Positions 5,914 through 11,722 of a stretch of 11,722 nt of DNA are shown one piece after another. The notes beneath the pieces are model-generated. The model was not told the origin of the DNA. It ran no database searches and was given only the letters and a program-made list of their open reading frames with translations. The translations under genes and the position numbers were made by a program. The first letter of the stretch is position 1; every line of letters starts with the position of its first letter. The stretch is from Candidatus Kariarchaeota archaeon (lineage in GTDB: Archaea; Asgardarchaeota; Heimdallarchaeia; Heimdallarchaeales; Kariarchaeaceae), in assembly GCA_016839545.1 (NCBI GenBank), contig JAEOUB010000342.1:1-11722 (forward strand). The letters are read 5' to 3'.

Positions 5914-6336
5914 ATGAGAAGAGGAGGCGGCTCAAGAGGAGGATCACGAGGAGGTTCACGGGGTGGATCTCGAGGTGGCTCACGGGGTGGATCACGAGCA
6001 AGCAGACCGAGATCTTCATCTCGCAGGGTCTCCACTAGCAGACCTTCAAGATCTTCATCTAGACCGAGGTCTACCCGAATGACATCATCAAGACCCAGAG
6101 GTGGAGTCAGTGGGGTACGGCGAACTCATTCTCGACATTATGGAGCTCCAAGAATTCATAATAGACGAATGTTGAGGTATAACAGGAGATATCGGTATGA
6201 TCCCTACTATGACAGACGGGACTATTACTACTACAACAACCGAAACAGATACTACCATGAGACAGATTTTCTCTCGAATATTGTAGGGATACTAGTTATC
6301 CTATTCATTGTCATGATCATTCTTTTTGCATTCTAG
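5914..6336 (+). CDS. RGG/SR- and Tyr-rich tail-anchored membrane protein
   Basis: 140 residues, no named family. Four zones are visible. Residues 5-28 are six perfect GGSR repeats, giving RGG boxes. Residues 29-75 are Arg/Ser-rich (SSSRR, SRPSRSSSRPRS). Residues 76-115 are Arg/Tyr/Asn-rich (RYNRRYRYDPYYDRRDYYYY). Residues 121-140 are a single hydrophobic span running to the last residue (NIVGILVILFIVMIILFAF), as in tail-anchored proteins, which would place the basic part in the cytosol. There is no signal peptide. RGG and SR/Tyr-rich tracts are known in eukaryotes and some prokaryotes to bind RNA and favour phase separation; applying that here is inference. Binding to acidic phospholipid or polyanions is an alternative. 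It is co-transcribed with a CBS protein (gap 8 bases). The repeats differ in synonymous codons, so the protein repeat appears maintained. Confidence 0.8.
   Translation: MRRGGGSRGGSRGGSRGGSRGGSRGGSRASRPRSSSRRVSTSRPSRSSSRPRSTRMTSSRPRGGVSGVRRTHSRHYGAPRIHNRRMLRYNRRYRYDPYYDRRDYYYYNNRNRYYHETDFLSNIVGILVILFIVMIILFAF
5926..5997 (+). repeat. Six 12-base in-frame repeats encoding GGSR
   Basis: Six contiguous units of the form GGN-GGN-TCN-(CGN/AGA) encode GGSR x6. Third positions vary between units (TCA/TCT, CGA/CGG/AGA, GGA/GGT/GGC). The array is therefore not a freshly expanded minisatellite, although copy number could still vary between strains. Confidence 0.9.
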
Positions 6337-6353
6337 GCACTCTACTGTGATTC

Positions 6354-6363
6354 TATTTTTTTA
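6354..6363 (+). promoter_or_regulatory. T-rich box: possible terminator of the RGG gene and TATA-like element of the SRPBCC gene
   Basis: TATTTTTTTA contains seven consecutive T, 20 bases after the RGG stop codon; U-tracts of this kind terminate archaeal transcription. Its centre is also about 27 bases before ATG 6386, the right place for a TATA-like element of a leaderless transcript. Either or both roles are possible. Confidence 0.4.
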
Positions 6364-6385
6364 GTGTCCAACCCTAAAATGCCCT

Positions 6386-6895
6386 ATGAGCTATGCTTGG
6401 GATAAATTTACACGCAAAATCTACATCAAGGCTCCAATTGAGCAAGTATTTCGAGCATGGACCGGGACACAAGAGATAACCTCCTGGTTCATCAAGGAAT
6501 GCCGATACACAGGTCCAGGTGGCGAACATCATCATTATGCCCAGATTGGGGATGATTACTACTGGAGGTGGCATCAAGATCTTGAGACTTCGGGAACAAT
6601 ATTAGATGTAGTCCCAAACGAGCTATTTGCATTCACTTTTGGTAGAAAAGAGAAAGATTCAGAAGAGTATGTGAGAGTAGAAGTTGTGTTTGGCAATGAT
6701 GAGAAGGAGAGTTGGTATACTCTTACCCAATCAAATATGGGGGGACCGGATCTAGATCGTGCACAGTATCATCTGAGTTGCAATATGGGATGGAGTTTTT
6801 TCATGACAAACATGAAAGCTCAGTTTGAGCATGGGGCGGACCTAAGGGAACTCGATCAGGACAGAGCCTATGAGACTCGAGCTATGTCACTCTAG
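6386..6895 (+). CDS. SRPBCC / AHSA1-like domain protein
   Basis: 169 residues, about the normal size for a single START/Bet v1-like (SRPBCC) domain of the Aha1-C (activator of Hsp90 ATPase homologue) type. The opening KIYIKAPIEQVFRAWTG (residues 11-27) matches the typical first strand plus helix. Then come SWFIKECRY, the strand pair TSGTILDVVPNELFAFTFG, and a C-terminal helix CNMGWSFFMTNMKAQFEHG followed by ADLRE, the usual 'GW...L..LK..LE.G.DLR' ending. The domain forms a hydrophobic cavity for a lipid-like ligand. Function in most archaea and bacteria is unknown, and nothing here shows an Hsp90 link. An ATG at 6379 is in another frame and quickly hits a stop. It stands alone between a T-rich element and a 183-base gap. 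Confidence 0.85.
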   Translation: MSYAWDKFTRKIYIKAPIEQVFRAWTGTQEITSWFIKECRYTGPGGEHHHYAQIGDDYYWRWHQDLETSGTILDVVPNELFAFTFGRKEKDSEEYVRVEVVFGNDEKESWYTLTQSNMGGPDLDRAQYHLSCNMGWSFFMTNMKAQFEHGADLRELDQDRAYETRAMSL

Positions 6896-7015
6896 ACGAA
6901 ATTAACCTAATGATCATTCATGAGTGGATTCTGTTTCACCAATTTATACCAGTTCTACGAGTTTATCGAAAGTAATATTCTGACAGATTGATATTTTAAC
7001 GTTGATCATCCATGT

Positions 7016-7032
7016 AATTATTGTGAATAATT
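7016..7032. repeat. Perfect 7-base inverted repeat upstream of the permease operon
   Basis: AATTATT (7016-7022), three-base spacer GTG, AATAATT (7026-7032). It lies about 29 bases upstream of the centre of the TATA-like box of the 7079 gene. This suits an activator or other DNA-binding dimer site; it could also be chance in AT-rich DNA. Confidence 0.45.
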
Positions 7033-7047
7033 CATCCATTTAACAAC

Positions 7048-7057
7048 GTTTATCTTA
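7048..7057 (+). promoter_or_regulatory. TATA-like box of the exported protein-permease operon
   Basis: GTTTATCTTA is centred about 26 bases before GTG 7079, consistent with a leaderless start. An AGAGG at 7065-7069 could alternatively serve as a ribosome binding site if transcription begins earlier. Confidence 0.55.
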
Positions 7058-7078
7058 GTTCCAAAGAGGCGAAACAAA

Positions 7079-7846
7079 GTGACATCTTCTTTTCGTGTCC
7101 TAGGGTATTGTTTAGTGATCCTTCTCAGTCTTGCAGTTGTAAACACAGCACAGGCTGCATTACCATCTACTTTTACTTTCGAAGACCCGATAGGAGATGC
7201 AATTTATGCAAATTATGTTGGACCCTCAGAGACAGACTATGAAATATCAAATTTCTCAGATTTCTTTGCGGATATTGTCTCAGTTGGTTACACTCTTGAC
7301 CGTGCACTTCAGCAGCTTACCTTTACAATTTCTTTTACCGATGTTCCGATAGTTGACTCCAATGCATATTACACTATGAACATGGAATTTGAAAGAGGAA
7401 CCGACCGTATCGCCTTCCGTACATTCTACGGAGAGCCTGGTTTTGCTGACAGAGTTTCTGTTGCCAGTGTTGACATTTACACTTTTTTTGACAATCAGAT
7501 AGGTGGAGAGATTCAGGCTACTGATGTTACAGTTCTTGAAAATTCAATAAATTGGGTCTTTATACCAACAACCTTGGAAGATTTATCAGCTAATTTCGAT
7601 GATCCTGATCTTGAACTTGTAAAAGTCTCTGCTGAAAGTGAATATGCACTGAACGGGTCAAGATTATTTGCTGAGGAAGGTGACTATTATGAAGATAATT
7701 TCTTCTTGACATCATTCGACTTTTCAGGACTAATCACCAATACAGACCTCATCTTGGGTCTCTTTGATCCACTTGCTTTGTTTGCTTATTTCGGAATTCC
7801 ATTTCTTTGGATCGTTTTCAAGGTTATACGGAGGTTACAGGAATGA
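7079..7846 (+). CDS. Exported, membrane-anchored beta-sandwich protein of the permease operon
   Basis: 255 residues, GTG start. Sec signal peptide: basic/polar MTSSFR, hydrophobic core YCLVILLSLAVV, and AQA at 24-26 as the likely cleavage point. The extracellular part (27-220) begins TFEDPIGDA. It continues with a strand-rich pattern (DIVSVGYTLDRALQQLTFTISF, then YYTMNMEF), reminiscent of DOMON/CBM9-like beta-sandwich domains that follow a 'DPxGD...DI' opening; this resemblance is by eye. A C-terminal hydrophobic span (LFAYFGIPFLWIVF) ends in KVIRRLQE, which gives one cytosolic anchor. Its stop codon overlaps the start of the DppC-like gene (ATGA), so the two are translationally coupled. A role as binding or docking partner of the permeases is likely but unproven; it lacks any resemblance to the usual SBP_bac_5 binding proteins. 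Confidence 0.75.
   Translation: MTSSFRVLGYCLVILLSLAVVNTAQAALPSTFTFEDPIGDAIYANYVGPSETDYEISNFSDFFADIVSVGYTLDRALQQLTFTISFTDVPIVDSNAYYTMNMEFERGTDRIAFRTFYGEPGFADRVSVASVDIYTFFDNQIGGEIQATDVTVLENSINWVFIPTTLEDLSANFDDPDLELVKVSAESEYALNGSRLFAEEGDYYEDNFFLTSFDFSGLITNTDLILGLFDPLALFAYFGIPFLWIVFKVIRRLQE
7830..7835 (+). promoter_or_regulatory. Shine-Dalgarno GGAGGT fixing the DppC-like start
   Basis: GGAGGT lies inside the end of the upstream gene, 7 bases before ATG 7843. It selects this ATG over an in-frame ATG at 7807 and shows an ATGA coupling between the two genes. Confidence 0.85.
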
Positions 7847-9324
7847 CTACTCAATTGAAATCAATGTATATTGTCGGTGAAATCGACGAACCTGTCGCAT
7901 TCGAGAGAGTCTATGGGAGAATTATTGACATCCTCACCACTCTGCTTGGTATCGGGATATTTGGTCTAGCAGTGCTTGTTTATCTCTTCTCTGCAGGATT
8001 AATGACTATCCCAGGGTTGAGGAGCCAATTCGCAGACTGGGGTTTCGTAAGTCTAGTAGTTGCTATTTTGTTGTTCCTAATATCTGCCTACTTCAGGAAT
8101 CGAGGTTTTATGCGTATTATCAACGGTTATCAATACTTGACAGTACAGCATTTCCTTGGTAAGCGAACTCGCATTTTCAAACCAGAGGTCTATGCAGTTT
8201 CAATTCGCTTTGAATCCGCAGTTGGTGGTCTCATTACCTTACTTCCATATGCTTACCTGAGTACGTATAATCGGACATACAAAATTCCCATTTACAAATT
8301 CAAGGAAATGCACCTCCTCTACAATTACTTCTCACAGATTGGTGATATAATACAGGATGAATTCTACTCAGTTGTTCAAACGAGTGAAGTGTCACAGGTC
8401 TCTCTTCTCCGGCGGATTTGGAAAAGCAGAACTGGGCGTATTGGACTACTAATCGTCATTGTCTATCTATTTTTTGCATTATGGGGAGGAGTCTCAATTA
8501 TCCTCTTTCCACCAAGTACCTTCTACAAGACGGGTTTCTTCCTGAAAAATCCAGAGTTATCTTATTCTTTCCTACCCGAGTATACAAGCCGATCAATCAT
8601 TTATCTTCAACCTAATGCTCTCTTTCTGTTCGGTACTGATTTCTTTGGTCGAGATGTCTTCGCTAGATTGGTGTTTGGGACATTCCATAGCATTGCAGTT
8701 GCTCTGATTGCCTCCTCAATATACGTCACTCTATCAATGGTCTTCGGTTACATTTCAGGTCTCAGCAGAGGTGTACCACGAACAATCATTTCCCGTGGAG
8801 GAGATCTTCTGCTTAGCTTTCCTCCCATTATCCCTCTGATAATTGTAGCAACATTTGTATCAGGGTTGACATTGCGGGACCAGGTTCATTATTACTACTA
8901 TGTTTTTGGCTTCATGGCAATGCTCACCTGGCCTCAGGGTATGAGACTCCTGCAAACTCAAGTAAAAGCTCTATTAGAGGAAGAATACCTGGCTGCAGCT
9001 AGACAACTGGGGGGGTCTCCTCTCTATCTGTTCCGAACCCACCTTTTCCCAAAAACACTCCCAACGGTGGTCTATTTGTTTGTCTTCAGTGCAACTGATA
9101 CTATCATTGCGATGACCATGCTTGGTTTGATCGGTCTGGGTTTGGGTTCAACACTTACATGGGGCAGTGATATCGAACGTGCCATCACTTTTGCAGACAT
9201 CACTCCCTTGGAACATTGGTGGACTTTCATATTTCCAAGCATCTGGATCTCATTAATCATCATCGGACTCCTCTTGTTGTCTGATAGTTTAAGGGACATT
9301 ACACAGGCAGGAGGTACAAAATAA
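7843..9324 (+). CDS. DppC/OppC-type ABC transporter permease with extra N-terminal membrane module
   Basis: 493 residues from ATG 7843; ordinary DppC/OppC proteins are about 280-300. The C-terminal part (about 186-493) is a standard peptide/nickel-type permease. It has an OppC-N-like first helix (RTGRIGLLIVIVYLFFALWG), the signature FGTDFFGRDVFARLVFG (263-279), and the EAA coupling loop EYLAAARQLGGSPLYLFRTH (381-400) that docks on the ATPase. The N-terminal ~185 residues are extra: two membrane spans (about 27-50 and 67-84), a strand-rich region to about 150, and a helical stretch (about 152-185) leading into the permease. I do not recognise this module. It could bind the ATPases, regulate the pore or hold the upstream anchored protein. 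No ATPase gene lies in the window, so DppD/F-like subunits must be elsewhere. Transport substrate, peptide or other, is open. Confidence 0.88.
   Translation: MTTQLKSMYIVGEIDEPVAFERVYGRIIDILTTLLGIGIFGLAVLVYLFSAGLMTIPGLRSQFADWGFVSLVVAILLFLISAYFRNRGFMRIINGYQYLTVQHFLGKRTRIFKPEVYAVSIRFESAVGGLITLLPYAYLSTYNRTYKIPIYKFKEMHLLYNYFSQIGDIIQDEFYSVVQTSEVSQVSLLRRIWKSRTGRIGLLIVIVYLFFALWGGVSIILFPPSTFYKTGFFLKNPELSYSFLPEYTSRSIIYLQPNALFLFGTDFFGRDVFARLVFGTFHSIAVALIASSIYVTLSMVFGYISGLSRGVPRTIISRGGDLLLSFPPIIPLIIVATFVSGLTLRDQVHYYYYVFGFMAMLTWPQGMRLLQTQVKALLEEEYLAAARQLGGSPLYLFRTHLFPKTLPTVVYLFVFSATDTIIAMTMLGLIGLGLGSTLTWGSDIERAITFADITPLEHWWTFIFPSIWISLIIIGLLLLSDSLRDITQAGGTK
9309..9315 (+). promoter_or_regulatory. Shine-Dalgarno AGGAGGT before the DppB-like gene
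   Basis: AGGAGGT sits 8 bases before ATG 9324, within the last codons of the DppC-like gene. The stop and start codons overlap as TAATG. Confidence 0.85.
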
Positions 9325-10262
9325 TGCGGTTCGGATTATACTTCATTCTCCGTGTATGGGGACTTCTCCTTCAGTTATTTGGGGGATTAGTGCTCATTTT
9401 CTTCCTATTCAATATCATCCCGTACGACCCAGTTGGAGTATTCCTCTTCAATTTTGCACCGAGTTCAGATGCAGAACGTGAACTTCTTGTTCAGTCATTG
9501 CGAGCACAATGGGGACTGGACAAGCCATTACTTGCCCAGGTGGGGTCATTTCTTACAGAATTGGTACAAACAGGTTCTTTAGGTGAATCTTGGTATGGAG
9601 GTAGTGTCAATGACCTGCTCAAAGAGAACCTGATATTCAGCCTCTTCATGTTGATCATGGTAACAATTGCATATATTCCACTCAGTATTCTACTTGGTGT
9701 GTCAACCGCCAGACGGAATCGTAGATTCTATGATTTTCTGGTGAGAGTGATTACATCAATTTTCTATGGTGTCCCCTATTACATCATTGCAGTCCTTGTC
9801 CTGACCTTTGGTCAAGTTGAATTTTCTGGTGATCCAAGCTCTTTCTTCTCTTATTTCCCTGAAATTTTCATCCCTATTGGAATAACTATTCTTGTCTATA
9901 CCAGTTTCCAATACCGTTTGGTCAGATCTGAATTGCGACTAATTCTCAGAAAGAATTACATCAGAACTGCATATGCAAAGGGACTCAGCGACCGAGCAGT
10001 AATCTACAGACATGCCATACGCAATGCCCTTCCACCAATTGTCCTGAGTTTTACTATCACAATCCCTCTTACTATTTCCACTCTTGCAGTTCTCGAGTAT
10101 CTCTTCGGATTTCCCGGTATTGGTAATCTGCTTGTGGATGCTGCGAGAAATCTTGACTGGGGTGTGATTATTGGAATTTCTGCGGTATTTCTCTTCATCA
10201 ACAGTGTTCTCACTTTCGTCGCCGATGTGGTGGTACAGTTAGTAACACCTGAACGATCGTAA
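9324..10262 (+). CDS. DppB/OppB-type ABC transporter permease
   Basis: 312 residues, the normal DppB/OppB length. The first membrane span (LLLQLFGGLVLIFFLF) is followed by IIPYDPVG, equivalent to the family's 'xxPGDP' turn. The extracytoplasmic segment then contains LRAQWGLDKPLLAQ, the family's 'xxxGLDxPxxxQ' motif (about 59-72). Several more spans follow. The EAA loop is NYIRTAYAKGLSDRAVIYRH (211-230) with AIRNALPP after it, and LEYLFGFPGIG is the conserved late motif. It pairs with the DppC-like subunit to form the importer channel. Gene order here is C then B, opposite to the common BC order. The start is set by the AGGAGGT site and the one-base overlap with the previous stop codon. Confidence 0.93.
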   Translation: MRFGLYFILRVWGLLLQLFGGLVLIFFLFNIIPYDPVGVFLFNFAPSSDAERELLVQSLRAQWGLDKPLLAQVGSFLTELVQTGSLGESWYGGSVNDLLKENLIFSLFMLIMVTIAYIPLSILLGVSTARRNRRFYDFLVRVITSIFYGVPYYIIAVLVLTFGQVEFSGDPSSFFSYFPEIFIPIGITILVYTSFQYRLVRSELRLILRKNYIRTAYAKGLSDRAVIYRHAIRNALPPIVLSFTITIPLTISTLAVLEYLFGFPGIGNLLVDAARNLDWGVIIGISAVFLFINSVLTFVADVVVQLVTPERS

Positions 10263-10267
10263 ATTAA

Positions 10268-10277
10268 TTCTTTATCA
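10268..10277 (+). promoter_or_regulatory. TATA-like box of the beta-propeller-like gene
   Basis: TTCTTTATCA is centred about 27 bases before GTG 10300, only a few bases after the DppB-like stop. It supports separate, leaderless transcription of the downstream gene rather than read-through alone. Confidence 0.5.
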
Positions 10278-10299
10278 GTGATAGAATGAAATATTATAT

Positions 10300-11589
10300 G
10301 TGATCGGCTACGCTCATGATACTCACCAGAGAGAGTTTCAGGTCTGTACTCATGTAAGGCGAGATGATGATGCCGATTTCTGTCAGATATTTACCGGTGT
10401 GGGAATAGAATACAAGATCGCGTGCTTTGATTGTAGTTCCCATTATGATGAGAGGACTGATCAATTCTTCGAGGTATCAGAAACCGAATTCAACAGAATT
10501 GCAGAGAATATCGAAAATCCCTTTCAATGGGAACGAGCCATAGGTAATCCAGAGATCCTGATAACCGATGATCTGATTTTCAATCGGCAGGAAATACCCT
10601 TTGATGGTCTCGGAGTTAGAAATCGAATCATACAGGTTTGTGGTGATAAATCCTCCAGTTCGGTTCTCGTGGTAGTGGAAGACAGACTGTATAGTCGGCT
10701 CGATTTTACTAGTATCAGATTTGTAGAGATCGCACAGGGGTCGATTCAATCCATCCTCGAGATTACAGATAATACTATTTCACAGATCTCAGGGATGGAT
10801 TTCACCAAGGAGGTATCTCTCCAGTATGATTCCAAGGCAGGATTGATTGTGGTTGCCAATACCTATGGTGAGTTCGCTTATGTCCTCACAACTTCTGGTG
10901 AGCTGAAATTATCTACCTCTAGGGGTAAGTACCAGATTAAACATAGCGTCTTTCCTCTTTTTCTCTTTGAGCACAATTCGGTATATTATCTGATTCATGG
11001 TTCAGATTGGAACAGGTTGGATATCAGTAATATTGAGACAGGCGATATAATCACTGCACGACAGGTGTCAGACAGTTTCGACTACTTTCATGGTAAGCTT
11101 TTGCTCTCTCCTAATCATACATGGTTGGTAAGTGATGGGTGGGTGTGGGCACCAGTTGGGATGGTGACATACTGGACTCTCGATAGGTGGTTCCAAGATC
11201 CAGGTACCCCAGAATCGAGAGATGTGGTGTATTCTCTTGCTGGCAGAGAAGAATGGGGAATGGGACTGTGTTGGTATTCAGATACCAAATTACTGGTTGT
11301 TGGGTATGGTACCTTGGACTCAATCTATCATGGCGTCAGTTTAGTGGATCTAGAGAACAATCAGTTTCACGGGTGGTTTCCAGGACCCACAGGTGAGATA
11401 TCATACCATCTGGAGTCTGATCTCCTAATCAGTATGGAGTCTGACAGTTTCTCACTTTGGAAGCTATCTACTGGAACTAGGAGATTTCACAGGGAAAATA
11501 TTCGTCCCTTGTTACTACATCAAGATTGCATTTATTTTACCGAGGATGATCAGCTTTTCAGGTTCTCATTGAAGGTATCTCCTACCTAG
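10300..11589 (+). CDS. Uncharacterised, probably beta-propeller protein
   Basis: 429 residues from GTG 10300. No named family recognised. There is no signal peptide or membrane span, so it is likely cytosolic. The N-terminus holds four Cys (16, 28, 42, 45), the last two as a CxxC in ACFDCSSHYDERTDQFF. This part might hold a metal or simply be structural. From about residue 110 the chain is a run of short strands with recurring patterns of the kind VLVVVEDRLY, LIVVANTYGEFAYVL, LLLSPNHTWLVSDG, LLVVGYGTLDSIYHGVSLVDL, SDLLISMESDSFSLWKL and CIYFTEDDQLFRFSL. This is the 'value, turn, aromatic, strand' rhythm of WD40-like or TolB-like propellers, without strict WD motifs. It follows the permease operon by 37 bases but has its own TATA-like box, so a functional link is uncertain. 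Confidence 0.65.
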   Translation: MIGYAHDTHQREFQVCTHVRRDDDADFCQIFTGVGIEYKIACFDCSSHYDERTDQFFEVSETEFNRIAENIENPFQWERAIGNPEILITDDLIFNRQEIPFDGLGVRNRIIQVCGDKSSSSVLVVVEDRLYSRLDFTSIRFVEIAQGSIQSILEITDNTISQISGMDFTKEVSLQYDSKAGLIVVANTYGEFAYVLTTSGELKLSTSRGKYQIKHSVFPLFLFEHNSVYYLIHGSDWNRLDISNIETGDIITARQVSDSFDYFHGKLLLSPNHTWLVSDGWVWAPVGMVTYWTLDRWFQDPGTPESRDVVYSLAGREEWGMGLCWYSDTKLLVVGYGTLDSIYHGVSLVDLENNQFHGWFPGPTGEISYHLESDLLISMESDSFSLWKLSTGTRRFHRENIRPLLLHQDCIYFTEDDQLFRFSLKVSPT

Positions 11590-11722
11590 GATCAATCTGT
11601 TTCGATCTCAATTCTATTTATCAAACTTCAATTATGTACACAGGATGGATTTCTAGATAACCAGAGCTTTGTACCAAATATAGCTATACATATAGTAAAA
11701 ATACTATTATAATATAACAATA
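11590..11722. other. AT-rich non-coding end of the window
   Basis: No coding sequence seen. It contains a palindrome TATAGCTATA (11679-11688) and a small hairpin, ATAGTA (11692-11697) and TACTAT (11702-11707) with an AAAA loop. The AT-rich stretch probably holds the promoter of a gene beyond the edge or the terminator of the propeller-like gene. Confidence 0.5.

Noticed and set aside
5926..5997. CRISPR or non-coding minisatellite
   Set aside because: The 12-base units have no spacers and are exactly in frame within a gene that has a strong ribosome binding site.
6386..6895. Hsp90 co-chaperone role for the AHSA1-like protein
   Set aside because: Only the C-terminal-type SRPBCC domain is present and there is no chaperone gene in the window; the family name alone does not support the function.

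Overview
The window looks archaeal and may come from an Asgard archaeon (Heimdall/Hod/Thor-like); this is an inference. It rests on TATA-box/leaderless gene starts, archaeal-type membrane-anchored exported proteins ending in a hydrophobic segment plus RR[K/R]N, a protein that reads as two ubiquitin-like (beta-grasp) domains in tandem, and moderate GC. There are no rRNA or tRNA genes, CRISPR arrays, insertion sequences or phage genes. The DNA is densely coding with short intergenic gaps.

Layout, left to right. (1) 3-818: 3' part of a surface-anchored type 1 periplasmic-binding/ANF-receptor-like protein. (2) 819-1139: a non-coding gap of about 320 bases with a 12-bp-armed inverted repeat. (3) 1140-3440: an SDR sugar epimerase/dehydratase-like enzyme and a GT4 glycosyltransferase, both plus strand, plausibly surface glycan or glycolipid metabolism. 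(4) 3437-5337: alternating genes: a tandem Ubl-like protein (minus), a GNAT acetyltransferase of RimJ/RimL type (plus) and a small, very acidic, aromatic-rich anchored surface protein (minus). Both convergent junctions are closed by a palindromic tetramer (CTAG, TTAA) that provides both stop codons. (5) 5480-6895: a CBS-pair protein closely followed by an RGG/SR/Tyr-rich tail-anchored membrane protein, then an AHSA1/SRPBCC protein. (6) 7079-10262: a tightly coupled three-gene operon of a signal-peptide-bearing, membrane-anchored extracellular protein, a DppC-like permease with an extra ~185-residue N-terminal membrane module, and a DppB-like permease. (7) 10300-11589: a cytosolic, repeat-rich, probably beta-propeller protein. 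(8) 11590-11722: AT-rich non-coding DNA.

Gene starts fall into two classes. Five genes (4159 minus, 4271, 5337 minus, 7079, 10300) begin with GTG 25-27 bases after the centre of an AT-rich TATA-like box, which fits leaderless transcripts. Genes inside operons or with leaders (2304, 5914, 7843, 9324) begin with ATG behind a Shine-Dalgarno sequence. This pattern moves several starts inward from the longest open frame.

How they work together: the dipeptide/oligopeptide-type permease pair with its surface-exposed partner would form the membrane part of an importer whose ATPases lie elsewhere. The receptor-like protein at the left edge would be another surface ligand binder. The most unusual candidates are the tandem Ubl-like protein, the CBS plus RGG tail-anchored pair, and the extended DppC.
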